From: Zoogloea sp.
Lineage (GTDB): Bacteria; Pseudomonadota; Gammaproteobacteria; Burkholderiales; Rhodocyclaceae
Assembly (NCBI GenBank): GCA_016703645.1
Contig: JADJBR010000007.1
Location: 1,488,001-1,552,000, forward strand
Direction of reading: 5' to 3'
DNA: 64,000 bases
Below are positions 53,656 to 62,671 of this stretch, piece after piece. Numbering within the stretch: position 1 is the first letter of the stretch; each line of letters begins with the position of its first letter. The notes beneath the pieces were generated by a model that had not been told where the DNA came from, ran no database searches, and saw only the letters and a list, made by a program, of their open reading frames with translations. The position numbers and the translations under genes were made by a program.

Positions 53656-54555
53656 ATGTCTCTGCCCGCCGCCTACCTCGGCATCATTCTGATCTGGTCC
53701 ACCACGCCCCTGGCCATCCAGTGGAGCACCGAGGGCGCAGGCTTCGCCTTCGCCGTGCTCGCCCGCATGGCCATCGGGACGCTTGTGGCCGGGCTGCTGG
53801 TGCTGGTGGGGCGCGTCGGTTTTCCGCTGCACGCCCGGGCACGACGGGCCTACCTGTCGGGCGGGGTCGGCCTGTTCGGGGCCATGGCACTGACCTACTG
53901 GGGCGCCCGCTACGTGAACTCCGGGCTGGTGGCGGTGCTGTTCGGCCTGTCGCCCCTGTTCGCCGCGATCCTGGCGGCCCTGTTCCTGGGGGAGCAGGCC
54001 CTCACTCCGGCACGCCTCACCGGCACCCTGCTCGGGGCCGCCGGGCTGGGGGTGATCTTCGTGCATGGCGACAGCCTGGGCGGCGAGCATGCGCTGGCGG
54101 GTCTGGTGGCCCTGCTGGCGGCGGTACTGGTGTATTCGGGCAGCCTGGTGTCCCTCAAGCACATTTGTGACGACAGCCCGCCCCTGGCCACCACCGTGGG
54201 TACGCTGAGCGTCGCGCTGCCCTTCTTCGCCCTGCTCTGGCTGCTCAGCGACGGGCAGATTCCGGCGGCGATTCCACCCCGTACCGGCGCCGCCATCGTC
54301 TATCTCGGGGTCTTCGGGTCGGTACTGGGCTTTGCCCTCTACTACTACGTGATCAAGCACCTGGAGGCCTCGCGGGTGGCGCTGATCACCCTGATCACAC
54401 CGGTGCTGGCCCTACTGCTGGGGAATCTGCTCAACGGCGAGGAGATCGGCCTGCGCCTGTGGGCCGGCACCGGGCTGATCCTGCTCGGCCTGGCCGTGCA
54501 CCAGAGCGAGATGTGGCGGCCGCTGCTGCGTCGCCTGGCGGGGAGTGGCAGCTAG
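53656..54555 (+). CDS. EamA/DMT family transporter
   Basis: 299 residues from the ATG at 53656 with AGGAG upstream. Ten membrane helices in two EamA repeats; the first opens YLGIILIWSTTPLAIQWSTE, the second has YSGSLVSLKHICDDSPP. The Pro-rich first-helix motif and the AVLFGLSPLFAAILAALFLG stretch at helix 4 are typical of the DMT superfamily. It probably exports a small metabolite; the substrate is unknown. It directly follows a terminator, so it has its own promoter, and overlaps the convergent GNAT gene by a few bases. Confidence 0.9.
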   Translation: MSLPAAYLGIILIWSTTPLAIQWSTEGAGFAFAVLARMAIGTLVAGLLVLVGRVGFPLHARARRAYLSGGVGLFGAMALTYWGARYVNSGLVAVLFGLSPLFAAILAALFLGEQALTPARLTGTLLGAAGLGVIFVHGDSLGGEHALAGLVALLAAVLVYSGSLVSLKHICDDSPPLATTVGTLSVALPFFALLWLLSDGQIPAAIPPRTGAAIVYLGVFGSVLGFALYYYVIKHLEASRVALITLITPVLALLLGNLLNGEEIGLRLWAGTGLILLGLAVHQSEMWRPLLRRLAGSGS

Positions 54556-55106
54556 ACGGCCGAGAAGGCCGCGTGATACTCGACGCAGCCGGCCAGCCCC
54601 TCCAGGTGGCCGGGCTGCAGCTCGATGATCATGTAGGCCTCGTCGGGCACCTCGCCGGAGTTCGTATAGGTGCAGTGGATGCCATGGCGCGACGCCGGCA
54701 CGAAGCCGAAACGCGGGTAATAGCCGGGATGGCCCAGCACCACCACCGCGCCGGCGCCGGCCTCGCGGGCCCGGGCCAGCCCGGCCTCCACCAGGGCCGA
54801 GCCCACACCGCTGCGCTGGTAGCCCGGCAGCACGGCCAGGGGCGCCAGGGCCATCAACCGCGCCCGGGGATGGCCGGGCAGATGCACGGGGGTAAACAGG
54901 ATGTGCCCCGCAATCACCCCTTTGTCGTCGGCCACCAGGGACACATAGGGAAAGGTGTGGCCCCTCAGGGCATCCACCAGATCAGCCTCGCTGCTGCCCT
55001 CGAAGGCGGCTACATTCAGTTCATGCACGGCGGTGGCATCAGCCAGGGTTTCATTGCGGATCAGCACGACAGCAGACAGTCTCGGAACATCGGAGCCCGG
55101 CAGCAT
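54552..55106 (-). CDS. GNAT family N-acetyltransferase
   Basis: 184 residues. The acetyl-CoA binding motif is clear: LAPLAVLPGYQRSGVGSALV (Q-x-x-G-x-G/A), preceded by the strand GVIAGHILFTPVHL and followed by VVVLGHPGYYPRFGFVPAS, the YxxFGF signature of the YhbS-type subgroup. The acceptor is not predictable. The last codons overlap the end of the convergent EamA gene. Confidence 0.92.
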   Translation of the reverse strand: MLPGSDVPRLSAVVLIRNETLADATAVHELNVAAFEGSSEADLVDALRGHTFPYVSLVADDKGVIAGHILFTPVHLPGHPRARLMALAPLAVLPGYQRSGVGSALVEAGLARAREAGAGAVVVLGHPGYYPRFGFVPASRHGIHCTYTNSGEVPDEAYMIIELQPGHLEGLAGCVEYHAAFSAV

Positions 55107-55134
55107 GCACCACGCGGCCGGGCCCCGTCCAGCG

Positions 55135-56112
55135 TCAGCCCTGCTGGGTCAAGGACTGCAGGCGGTCCTTACGCAGGGACAGCACCACCGACGTGGCAAT
55201 CAGCAACGCCACCACGCCCAGGGAGATGCCCACCGGAATCTTCACCACATCAATCAGCAGCATCTTGCCGCCGATGAACATCAGCACGGCCGCCAGGCCG
55301 AACTTGAGCAGGGAGAAGCGCCCGGCAAAGTCCGCCAGCAGAAAGTACATGGCACGCAGACCAAGAATGGCGAACACGTTGGATGTGAGCACGATGAACG
55401 GATCGGTGGTGATGGCGAAGATCGCCGGGATCGAATCCACCGCAAAGATCAGGTCGGAGATCTCCACCAGCACTAGGGCCAGGAACAAGGGCGTGGCGTA
55501 ACGCACCCACTTGCCGCCCTCCTCCTTCATCACGAAGAAGCGTTCGTGGTGAAACTCGTTGGTGATCTTCATGTGCCCCCGCAACCAGCGCAGCAGCGGG
55601 TTCTTCTCCAGGTTCTGCTCATGCCCGGCAAACCACATCATCTTGACGCCGGTGGCCAGCAGGAAGGCGCCGAAGAGATACAGCACCCAATGGAACTGGC
55701 TGATCAGCCAGGCCCCTGCGAAGATCATGCCGGTGCGCATCACGATGGCGCCCAGCACGCCGTAGATCAGCACCCGCTTCTGCAGCTCGGGCGGCACGGC
55801 AAAGAAGGAGAACAGCATCAGCCAGACGAAGACGTTATCGACGGCCAGGGCCTTCTCGATGAGATAGCCGGTCACAAACTCGAGCGTTCGGGCATTGGCC
55901 ACCTCGCGGCCTGCGGCCCCATCCAGATACCACCACAGGACGCCGGCAAACAGCATGGCCACGCTCACCCACACGACGGTCCAGATGCCGGCCTCGCGGA
56001 CCGACACCTTGTGCTCCTTGCCACCGCCCACCAGAAACAGGTCGATGGCCAGCATCACGACCACCACGGCGGCAAAGCCCGCCCACATCCACCAGGTACC
56101 AATACTCTCCAT
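55135..56112 (-). CDS. alx: TerC-family membrane protein Alx (Mn2+ exporter type)
   Basis: 325 residues from the ATG at 56112, close to E. coli Alx in length and over long stretches: [30 protein letters not shown] with acidic and Asn residues in the helix, [36 protein letters not shown] and [20 protein letters not shown]. Eight or nine membrane helices. Alx/TerC proteins export manganese. The upstream leader carries a yybP-ykoY riboswitch and an intrinsic terminator, so expression should rise with Mn2+. The longer open frame to 56244 runs through the riboswitch and is not coding. Confidence 0.94.
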   Translation of the reverse strand: MESIGTWWMWAGFAAVVVVMLAIDLFLVGGGKEHKVSVREAGIWTVVWVSVAMLFAGVLWWYLDGAAGREVANARTLEFVTGYLIEKALAVDNVFVWLMLFSFFAVPPELQKRVLIYGVLGAIVMRTGMIFAGAWLISQFHWVLYLFGAFLLATGVKMMWFAGHEQNLEKNPLLRWLRGHMKITNEFHHERFFVMKEEGGKWVRYATPLFLALVLVEISDLIFAVDSIPAIFAITTDPFIVLTSNVFAILGLRAMYFLLADFAGRFSLLKFGLAAVLMFIGGKMLLIDVVKIPVGISLGVVALLIATSVVLSLRKDRLQSLTQQG

Positions 56113-56143
56113 CACATCTCTCCCAAATCGGAACCAAACAAAA

Positions 56144-56174
56144 AGGCCTTTCGTCCGGCAACGGCGAAAGGCCT
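56144..56174 (-). terminator. Intrinsic terminator in the alx leader (riboswitch expression platform)
   Basis: 10-bp perfect stem (aggcctttcg / cgaaaggcct), loop of 11 nt, followed on the minus strand by TTTTTGTTT. It lies between the riboswitch and the alx ATG, so Mn2+-dependent antitermination is the likely mechanism. Confidence 0.9.
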
Positions 56175-56207
56175 CTGGGTTGGTCCGGCAGGGGAGCCGG
56201 CTTGCCT

Positions 56208-56350
56208 GAAGACGCTTTGCCATCGCGGCAAAGGTCTTGCTCACAGTCGCCTCGAAAACCCGGCAACTGCCCGGAAGCCGGAAACATCACGCAGATCCTG
56301 CGGAACGTTTCGTATTGACGGCCTGCCGGCGTGGAGCTACTCCCCCTTGG
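56208..56350 (-). promoter_or_regulatory. yybP-ykoY manganese riboswitch upstream of alx
   Basis: Both conserved internal-loop segments are present in order on the minus strand: GGGGGAGTAGC near 56336-56347 and GTGAGCAAGACC at 56233-56244, the latter followed by the paired TTTGCC...GGCAAAG arm (56212-56234). The variable arm between contains GCCGGCAGGCCGTC and a GCAGTTGCCGGG stem. These match the yybP-ykoY aptamer, which in proteobacteria sits before alx/mntP-type Mn exporters, as here. Confidence 0.9.
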
Positions 56351-56401
56351 GACACCTGAACTATAGTGGCTCGCACGGCCCGATTCAAGGGCGGATTGCG
56401 A

Positions 56402-56908
56402 TCAGCCCTCATCGGGCAGCATGCCCATGAAACGCGTCTCAATGGTGGCCACATGGGCCACCCCCACCTCGGCCGCGATGGTGCGGCACATCTCGAAGGC
56501 CTCCAGCAACTCGGCCCGGGTGGTGGCTTTGCGCAAGTGCTCGCGCACGGGCGCATCGCCGGTACGCAGGCTTTGCTCCATGGCATCCAGCAGGTAGAAG
56601 CGGGCCAGGGCGAGAGAGCGTCGCCCACCACCCGGCCCGCGGGCTGCCGACGCCCGGCTGGCCGGCTCAAGCACATTGGGAGGGTGGTGCGGCGCAGAAG
56701 GCATGGGCGTGACGAGACCGAGTCTGGCCAGTTCCGCCAGCGCCTCACCAACGGAAATGTCCCCCACAAGCTCGGCGAGCTGACGCCCGCCACGCCGGCC
56801 ATCGACCAGGATCAACAAGGTTCGCAGGCGCGGCGGGAGCCGCCGGGCACGGGTGGCGATCTCTTCCACCCCGGCCGCTGTCTTGCCCGGAATCCACTCG
56901 TTCTGCAT
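56402..56908 (-). CDS. Small soluble protein of unknown function
   Basis: 168 residues from the ATG at 56908 (GGAGGGCTCC upstream on the minus strand). The N-terminal 70 residues read like a winged-helix fragment (PRLRTLLILVDGRRGGRQL then SVGEALAELARLGLV), a pattern seen in small proteins that couple a helix-turn-helix to a C-terminal helical part. A Gly/Ser/Pro-rich linker (about 75-95) leads to a helical C-terminal half (RAELLEAFEMCRTIAAEV). Not assigned to a named family. Its 3' end lies 52 bp from the riboswitch, in the same direction as alx. The 175 bp upstream of it show only presumed promoter sequence. Confidence 0.7.
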   Translation of the reverse strand: MQNEWIPGKTAAGVEEIATRARRLPPRLRTLLILVDGRRGGRQLAELVGDISVGEALAELARLGLVTPMPSAPHHPPNVLEPASRASAARGPGGGRRSLALARFYLLDAMEQSLRTGDAPVREHLRKATTRAELLEAFEMCRTIAAEVGVAHVATIETRFMGMLPDEG

Positions 56909-57083
56909 GGAGCCCTCCGTGTGTTCCTGAAACGGAGGGGAGAGTACGGTATGAATAATTCAACACAGTGACACCGGATCGAATGCACTCACCGCCAGGC
57001 TACTGCAGCGGGACAGGCCGGCGGCCCGCATCCACGGGCGCCTGAAGTCGTCCCGCCCCGCGCCGGGCAGGGACGAGCCTGCC

Positions 57084-57464
57084 CTAATGACGCCCCATGC
57101 GGCGATGCCGGAAGCTCGCCGGAGCGTGGGCAAAAATCACCGAGAACACCAGGATGGCCCAGAACAGCAGGCGCTGCGCCCCCTCATCGGCCACCACGAA
57201 CCATCCCAGCAGGGCAAACTTGAGCAACAGGGAAAGCCCGGCAAGCTCGCGCAGCCATACCGGGTTGGACCAGGCATCCAGCGCCGCCATGGCGACACCC
57301 GAGGCCACCATCAGCCACACGTAGCCCCCCGCCGGCCCGCCCGGGAGCGCCAGCAGGCCCGCCCCCACCCCCACCACACCGGCAAGGTGCGCAGCGCGCA
57401 GGGCCACCACCAGCCAGCGCCGGCCGGGAAAATCGCGGTAACCACCGGAGGCGTCCTTTGCCAC
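57084..57464 (-). CDS. Small four-helix membrane protein
   Basis: 126 residues from a GTG immediately after the CinA-like stop codon. Four membrane helices: residues about 20-40, 47-64, 75-92 and 99-113. The end (FAHAPASFRHRRMGRH) is basic and cytoplasmic. I do not recognise a family with a known function. It is translationally linked to the CinA-like gene as the last member of the leftward cluster. Confidence 0.75.
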   Translation of the reverse strand: MAKDASGGYRDFPGRRWLVVALRAAHLAGVVGVGAGLLALPGGPAGGYVWLMVASGVAMAALDAWSNPVWLRELAGLSLLLKFALLGWFVVADEGAQRLLFWAILVFSVIFAHAPASFRHRRMGRH

Positions 57465-58238
57465 TCAGAGGCTTCCCGCCGGCTCCCAATGGTATGCACG
57501 GCGCGTCATCTCTGCGGTGATGAGGGCCATGGCTTCAGCCACCCGCGCAGCCGGTCCCTTCATCCCCAGCTCAATGTGGCGCCGTCCATCCTCCCCACCG
57601 ACGCTGGGCAGGCTGAACAGTGTTGCGTCCGGAAAGTCGGCGGTGATGCGCTCCATGAAGTCGATGAGCTGCCCCTCGAAGGCATCCCACACGATGATGG
57701 AGCGCTCCACGTAGTCGGCCTGGTGATGCAGGTGGGCGAAGCGCGTGTCGAGCACCCATTCCACCATCGGCCAGGCCATCACTGGAAAGCCCGGTACAAA
57801 GAAATGGTTGCGGATGGAGAAGCCGGGAATGCGGTTGTAGGGATTGGGGATGATCTCGCTCCCCTCGGGATACACCCCCATCTGCAAACGCTGGGGAGTG
57901 GTTTCGTCACCAAAACGGGCACGGATCTCGGCCTCCGCCTCGGGGTGCAGGGCCAGAGGCAGGGCCAGGGCCTCTGCAGCGGCCTGACGGGTGTGGTCGT
58001 CCGGGGTGGCACCGATGCCGCCGAAGCTGAACACGATGTCGCTGCCGGCAAAACTCTCCCGCAGGGTCTGGACCAGACGCGGGCGTTCGTCACCCACATA
58101 GCGCACCGATGCCAGGCGCAGGCCGCGGGCCTTGAGCAGTTCGAGCACCTTGCCCAGATGCTTGTCTTCGCGACGACCAGACAACAGTTCGTCGCCGATG
58201 ATGATGGCGCCGAAGGACGGCGCAGTGTGATCAGCCAT
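57465..58238 (-). CDS. CinA/MoaB-like molybdopterin-binding domain protein
   Basis: 257 residues. The N-terminal half is the MoCF/CinA fold: FGAIIIGDELLSGRREDKHL, RLASVRYVGDERPRLVQTL, then SDIVFSFGGIGATPDDHTRQ (the phosphate/molybdopterin-binding Gly-rich loop) and RLQMGVYPEGSEIIPN with PGFPVMAWPM. The C-terminal CinA amidase domain is missing, as in the short competence/damage-inducible A group, where nucleotide-sugar pyrophosphatase activity is known for full-length relatives. It starts directly at the stop of the CysZ-like gene. Confidence 0.88.
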   Translation of the reverse strand: MADHTAPSFGAIIIGDELLSGRREDKHLGKVLELLKARGLRLASVRYVGDERPRLVQTLRESFAGSDIVFSFGGIGATPDDHTRQAAAEALALPLALHPEAEAEIRARFGDETTPQRLQMGVYPEGSEIIPNPYNRIPGFSIRNHFFVPGFPVMAWPMVEWVLDTRFAHLHHQADYVERSIIVWDAFEGQLIDFMERITADFPDATLFSLPSVGGEDGRRHIELGMKGPAARVAEAMALITAEMTRRAYHWEPAGSL

Positions 58239-58982
58239 TCATTTCACCTCGATGATGTTCTCGCTTTGCCGACTCACCCGCAGGGCAGACAGCAGGTAAT
58301 GGACAAAGGCCAACCCGGAGAGTGCCGGCGCAAACAGGTTGATGAAGGGCACGTGGGCCATCACCGCACCCAGCAGCCCCACCCCGAACAGGCCGCTGGC
58401 ATGGCGCACGGGCAGGTCTTTCATCTCGAAGGCATCCGCATGGGCCATAAGGGCATCGTAGCGAAAGGCACGCTGGTTGAGCCAGGCGGTGAGCACCAGC
58501 GAGAGAATCAGCCCGACGCCCGGGATCAACCAGAAGGGCAGGCTGAGCACCAGGAGCAGCAGGAATTGCAGCACCGACACCAGGGCATTCCAGACGCTGC
58601 CCATCTGGCTCCCACCCCGGCGACGGGCAATGTCGGCGTAGTCCATACCGGCCACCTTATCGGCCATCAGCGGCAGGGCCACCGCCGCCACCAGGAAGGC
58701 CGCCGTCACGTAGATGATGGGCAGGGCCAGCACCACAAGGCCGATCTTGTACATCACCAGCGCCACCAGCAGCGCGGTTTCCGAGGCCGCCAGCCAGCCC
58801 CCCACCAGGGGCATGCCGGTAATCAGGCGGTTGCCCACCTCCACCAGGCTGCTCCAGCTCGACACCAGCAGCGAGGTCCATACGGCGGCGGCGGCCAGGG
58901 TCGGCCACATCAGGTGCCATAGGACGCCCCGCTGGGTCAGGCTACGGGCGGCGGAGAAGTAGGAAAGCAGGACAGTCTTCAT
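58239..58982 (-). CDS. EI24/CysZ-like membrane protein
   Basis: 247 residues from the ATG at 58982. The order of segments is that of the EI24 domain (Etoposide-induced 2.4; CysZ family): SYFSAARSLTQRGVLWHLMW, a first helix pair, LPLMADKVAGMDYADIARRR in a loop, a long hydrophobic block LLLLVLSLPFWLIPGVGLIL, and NQRAFRYDALMAHADAFEM with the cytoplasmic end. CysZ imports sulfate; many relatives are unassigned. Adjacent to the CinA-like gene with no gap. Confidence 0.87.
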   Translation of the reverse strand: MKTVLLSYFSAARSLTQRGVLWHLMWPTLAAAAVWTSLLVSSWSSLVEVGNRLITGMPLVGGWLAASETALLVALVMYKIGLVVLALPIIYVTAAFLVAAVALPLMADKVAGMDYADIARRRGGSQMGSVWNALVSVLQFLLLLVLSLPFWLIPGVGLILSLVLTAWLNQRAFRYDALMAHADAFEMKDLPVRHASGLFGVGLLGAVMAHVPFINLFAPALSGLAFVHYLLSALRVSRQSENIIEVK

Positions 58983-59040
58983 GGTCGATCCGGAGTGTCG
59001 GGACGTGCGGTTGGCATTCTGGCCGATCCGATCGGCGCGG

Positions 59041-59763
59041 TCACGGGGCAATCGCCACGCCGCACTGCTGCAGGCCCTGCAACACGGCGTCGGCGGTCAG
59101 GGCACGGCGCGCGGAACCGGCCAGATCACGTTCCTCATCCCGATTCACGATCACCCCCGCCTCCAGCAGCACGGCCGGGATGGTCGCGGTCTTCAGCACC
59201 ACCAGGTTGTCGTAGAAATACACCCCGTTGGCCTCGTCGGCCCACGGGCGTTCCACACCGGCCGAGGACACGCCATGATGGGTCGCCACCGGCAGGCCGG
59301 CCCGGCGCAGGGCCGCGCCGATGGCGCTGGCGCAGGCCAGGCTCTCGTCCAGGCGCGGGTTGAGCCGCGACACGAACAGCGAAAAACCGGCGAAGCCCTC
59401 GGCGTGACGCAGGCTGCGGCCATTCCAGGTCCACGGCTGGAGGTGTTCCTCCTTCACCGAGTCATGGTGGATGGACAGGAACAAGCCAGCCCCGGCCGCC
59501 TCGGCCTCCCGGGGGCGGGCCCGCAGGTCGGCCATTTCGCCCCGATGGCCGATCAGGCGCACCAGCACACCGGCACCAGCCAGACGCGCCGCGATCACTG
59601 CCGCCAGGGCGTGGTTATATTCAAACTCCGAGACCCCGTAGGCGCTGATGGCCCCCGGACGTTCCAGATAGTGCCCCACGTCGATGGCCACCGGCTGCGC
59701 CGCAACCGCCGTGACGCTGCCTTGCAGCAGGACCGCGCTGACCAGCACCCCCAGCCCCCTCAT
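59041..59763 (-). CDS. N-acetylmuramoyl-L-alanine amidase (Amidase_3)
   Basis: 240 residues with a signal peptide (VLVSAVLLQGSVTAVAA). Zinc ligands of Amidase_3 are visible: His in AIDVGHYL, Glu in VSEFEYNHAL, His in LFLSIHHDSV, and the catalytic Glu in VLLEAGVIVNRDEE. It cuts the bond between MurNAc and the stem peptide in the periplasm. No LysM, SPOR or AMIN domain. Its ATG overlaps the TGA of a TIR-domain gene, an unusual partner. Confidence 0.9.
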   Translation of the reverse strand: MRGLGVLVSAVLLQGSVTAVAAQPVAIDVGHYLERPGAISAYGVSEFEYNHALAAVIAARLAGAGVLVRLIGHRGEMADLRARPREAEAAGAGLFLSIHHDSVKEEHLQPWTWNGRSLRHAEGFAGFSLFVSRLNPRLDESLACASAIGAALRRAGLPVATHHGVSSAGVERPWADEANGVYFYDNLVVLKTATIPAVLLEAGVIVNRDEERDLAGSARRALTADAVLQGLQQCGVAIAP

Positions 59764-60653
59764 TTACGCACTCCGCTGAAGCTCAGCTCGCCATGGGGCG
59801 AGTAGATCAACTGCGGCGGCTGTCTGGCCAGATCCACCGTCAGTGCCGTGTCGCCGTCTGCGCTCAGCACCTGCTCGCCGGCCCGGGTGAGCGACACATC
59901 AACGACGGGGATGCGCGGGTAATCGGAGGTGATCCGCACACTGCGCCCGTCAAGGGCCGTTACGGTTACGCTCACGTCACTGCGCGACCCTCCCTTCGAA
60001 TCGGCTATCACCTCACCACTGTAGATACCGGCGATACGCGCGGCCAGGCTCACCTCGGTCGCCGCCACGGGCGACACCGGCCGCGCCGGCCCGGGCGGGT
60101 GAGCGCCGACATCTCCGCCCTCGTGCTGCAGCAGGCGCACGGTCAGCACCAGCAGCAGGACGCCTGCACCGAGCAGCGCCAGCCACGTCATGCGTCGACC
60201 TTCCCTCCCCTTCTGCGGCCCCCCTGCGCCGCGAGTAAGGGGCGGATCCGCCAGCCGCCCGGCCTCGCTCAGCACCCTTCCAACGCCTGCACACAAGGAC
60301 GCAAAGCCCGCGTGTTCCGCCTCACCCTGCCAGCCGCTCAGGTCGGCCGTCTGCTTGCGGCGAAACTCCAGGGGCAGCTTCACGGGCTCGATCATCGCCG
60401 GCACCAAAACCCCCCGCTCCGCACCCACAGCAGCCTCGTTCCTCACCCACTCCGAGGCCACCGACGAGGCCGACCACAACACCACCACGCAGCGCGCCGC
60501 GTCCAGTGCCTGCTCAATGCGAGTGTCGAAAGCCTCCCCTGGCACGATGTGCCGGTCCCACCACACCGACCAGCCACGGGCGGAGAAGGCCTCGGCAAAT
60601 CGGCGGGCCTGCTCCCGGTCCTCGCTGGCGTAACTGATGAAGATGTCTTCCAT
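59760..60653 (-). CDS. TIR domain membrane protein
   Basis: 297 residues. TIR domain at 1-130: EDIFISYASEDREQARRFAE, WSVWWDRHIVPGEAFD, VVVLWSASSVASEWVRNEAA with Glu73 at the expected NADase position. A single membrane helix follows near residue 160 (WLALLGAGVLLLVLTVRLL) and then a beta-rich domain (about 195-297, IAGIYSGEVIADSKGGS to the end) that would lie in the periplasm. It is coupled to an amidase gene downstream and lies 24 nt after the TraB/GumN-like gene. It is outside the DGR island and not similar enough to its TIR domains to be a recent copy. Confidence 0.88.
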   Translation of the reverse strand: MEDIFISYASEDREQARRFAEAFSARGWSVWWDRHIVPGEAFDTRIEQALDAARCVVVLWSASSVASEWVRNEAAVGAERGVLVPAMIEPVKLPLEFRRKQTADLSGWQGEAEHAGFASLCAGVGRVLSEAGRLADPPLTRGAGGPQKGREGRRMTWLALLGAGVLLLVLTVRLLQHEGGDVGAHPPGPARPVSPVAATEVSLAARIAGIYSGEVIADSKGGSRSDVSVTVTALDGRSVRITSDYPRIPVVDVSLTRAGEQVLSADGDTALTVDLARQPPQLIYSPHGELSFSGVRK

Positions 60654-60677
60654 GAATGCCGCTCCCGGTTGCGATCA

Positions 60678-61592
60678 TCACTCCGAGCCGGGGGCCGGCT
60701 CCACCTGTTTCAACTGATAGCCCCGCCCGGCCAGCTCTGCCAGCAGCCCGGCAGGCCCGCCGAAATGACCGGCGCCAACCGCAACGAAGGGCCGGTCGCC
60801 ACTATCCAGGCGACGGACGAGGGTATCCGCCATCTCCCGGTTGCGGCGGTCGAGCATCTCCACAAAGAGCGGCACCATCGCCTCCGTAGCCAAGGCCTCC
60901 CTCAGCAAGTGGTCGAGGGCCCTCACGTCCCCCGCCCGCCAGGCGTCCAGCATGCTCCGGAAGTAGACGCGGGCCTCACCCGACTCGATCAGCTCGACCA
61001 CCTCGGTGAGGCCGGCCAACTGGGCCGCATCGCCACCACCGGACAAGGCCTCGATCTGCCGATCAACGGTCTCCAGCGCCCACAGGGGTTTGCCCGTCGC
61101 CCTGGCCGCGCCGGCCAGCCAGAGATCCACCCCCTGCTCGGTGCGAAAGCCCACCGTCTCGGCCAAGCGCACGGTCAGCAGGGTGCTCACCATCCAGGGT
61201 TGCAGACGCTGCACGGCCTCGGGTGGCAGCCCCATGCGGGTCGAAGCCAATACCAGGCGCGGGCGAAGGGCCGGCGGCAGCCGGGCGTCGAGGCGTGTCC
61301 CGGCGGGCAGCAGGGCCGCTTCGCCGAGGCGCTGCATCACCGCCGGGTCGGCAAGATCCAGCTCCAGGGCCAGACTGTCCGCTTTGGCAAGCGCCTTGCG
61401 CACCTCATCAGGCAGTGGAAAGCAGGCCGCATCGCAGACGTGGATGGTGCCGTACAGCCAGGCCCGCAACGCGCCGCCAGCATCCCGCAACTCCCACAGG
61501 AACAGCGGCCCCGCCGCCGTCGCCAGCCCGGCCCACAGCAGCAGCCAGACCATCACCAGGGCATGCCATGCCCGCCTCATCCACATGCTCAT
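60678..61592 (-). CDS. TraB/GumN (YbaP) family protein
   Basis: 304 residues. An N-terminal membrane/signal segment (LVMVWLLLWAGLATAAG) precedes the family domain, whose hallmarks are WELRDAGGALRAWLYGTIHV (GTIH motif, His likely a metal ligand), LALELDLADP, the central EQGVDLWLAGAARATGKPL, and RPFVAVGAGHFGGPAGLLAEL near the C terminus (second conserved His). TraB-domain proteins form a probable metalloprotease-like superfamily; the bacterial role is unclear. It is divergent from miaA and leads the TraB-TIR-amidase cluster. Confidence 0.9.
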   Translation of the reverse strand: MSMWMRRAWHALVMVWLLLWAGLATAAGPLFLWELRDAGGALRAWLYGTIHVCDAACFPLPDEVRKALAKADSLALELDLADPAVMQRLGEAALLPAGTRLDARLPPALRPRLVLASTRMGLPPEAVQRLQPWMVSTLLTVRLAETVGFRTEQGVDLWLAGAARATGKPLWALETVDRQIEALSGGGDAAQLAGLTEVVELIESGEARVYFRSMLDAWRAGDVRALDHLLREALATEAMVPLFVEMLDRRNREMADTLVRRLDSGDRPFVAVGAGHFGGPAGLLAELAGRGYQLKQVEPAPGSE

Positions 61593-61639
61593 AGGCCAAT
61601 TCCAACCGCTACAATGCGCGTCCCATCGAAAGGCGCATC

Positions 61640-62602
61640 ATGCCCCAAACGCCCCCGCTTCCGCCCGCCATCCTGCTGATGGGCCCCACCGCCAGCGGCA
61701 AGACAGCCTGCGCCCTGGCCCTCGCCCGCAGCCTGCCGGTGGAGATCATCAGCGTCGATTCGGCCCTGGTGTACCGGGGCATGGACATCGGCACGGCCAA
61801 GCCCACGGCGGAAGAGCGGGCCGCCTGCCCCCATCACCTGATCGACATCCTCAGCCCCGAGTATGCCTATTCCGCCGCGCGCTTCTGCATGGATGCCCGG
61901 CGTCTGATGGGCGAAATCACCGCCCGGGGGCGGATCCCCCTGCTGGTGGGCGGCACCATGCTCTATTACAAGGCCCTGCGCGAAGGGCTCTCCGACCTGC
62001 CCGAGGCCGACCCCGCCCTGCGCCGGGAGATCGAGGACGCCGCCGCCCGGGACGGCTGGCCCGCACTGCATGCCGAGCTGGCCCGCCTCGACCCCGACGC
62101 TGCCGCCCGCCTCGAACCCAAGGACGCCCAGCGCATCCAGCGCGCCCTGGAGATCGTGCGTCTCACCGGCCAGCCCCTGGCCGCCAGCTATGGCCGCCGC
62201 GAGAGTGCCGTCGACACCCACCGCCTGATTCCCCTGGCCCTGACCCCCAGCGACCGGGCCGTGCTCCACGCCCGCATCGAAAGGCGCTTCGACGCCATGC
62301 TGCTGGCCGGCTTTGTGGACGAAGTGGAGACGCTGCGCCGCCACTACCGGCTCGACGCCAGCCTGCCCTCCATGCGCTGCGTCGGCTACCGCCAAGCCCT
62401 GGAATACCTTGAAGGCCACTGCAGCCTGGCCACCTTCCGTGACAAGGGCATCTTCGCCACCCGCCAGCTAGCCAAACGCCAGATCACCTGGCAGCGCAAC
62501 TTTCGCGAAAACTGGGGCGATCTGGTGGAGATGGACTGCCTGCACCCCGAGCTGGAAAGGCAGGTGCTGGACGCCGTCCTCGCCCAGCTCCCGGTGGCTT
62601 GA
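61640..62602 (+). CDS. miaA: tRNA dimethylallyltransferase
   Basis: 320 residues, normal length. P-loop [18 protein letters not shown], then [20 protein letters not shown] (Asp that activates N6 of A37, DMAPP contacts), [31 protein letters not shown], and the insertion domain with [16 protein letters not shown]; the C-terminal part has [14 protein letters not shown] and [15 protein letters not shown]. It transfers a dimethylallyl group to A37 of tRNAs reading UNN codons. Neither hfq nor mutL is beside it. Confidence 0.97.
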   Translation: MPQTPPLPPAILLMGPTASGKTACALALARSLPVEIISVDSALVYRGMDIGTAKPTAEERAACPHHLIDILSPEYAYSAARFCMDARRLMGEITARGRIPLLVGGTMLYYKALREGLSDLPEADPALRREIEDAAARDGWPALHAELARLDPDAAARLEPKDAQRIQRALEIVRLTGQPLAASYGRRESAVDTHRLIPLALTPSDRAVLHARIERRFDAMLLAGFVDEVETLRRHYRLDASLPSMRCVGYRQALEYLEGHCSLATFRDKGIFATRQLAKRQITWQRNFRENWGDLVEMDCLHPELERQVLDAVLAQLPVA

Positions 62603-62671
62603 GAAAACACCTGCGGCAGGGCAGAGCATGGCATGAGAGCGACAGCGCGCGTCTGCACGCCACGTCCCCGG

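Noticed and set aside
56113-56244. Extended start of alx to 56244
   Set aside because: The extension lies across the riboswitch arm and the terminator and is therefore leader RNA.
59760-60653. TIR gene at 60 kb as part of the DGR island
   Set aside because: It is 17 kb beyond the tRNA, among core-like genes, lacks FGE/VR, and belongs to a TraB-TIR-amidase cluster.
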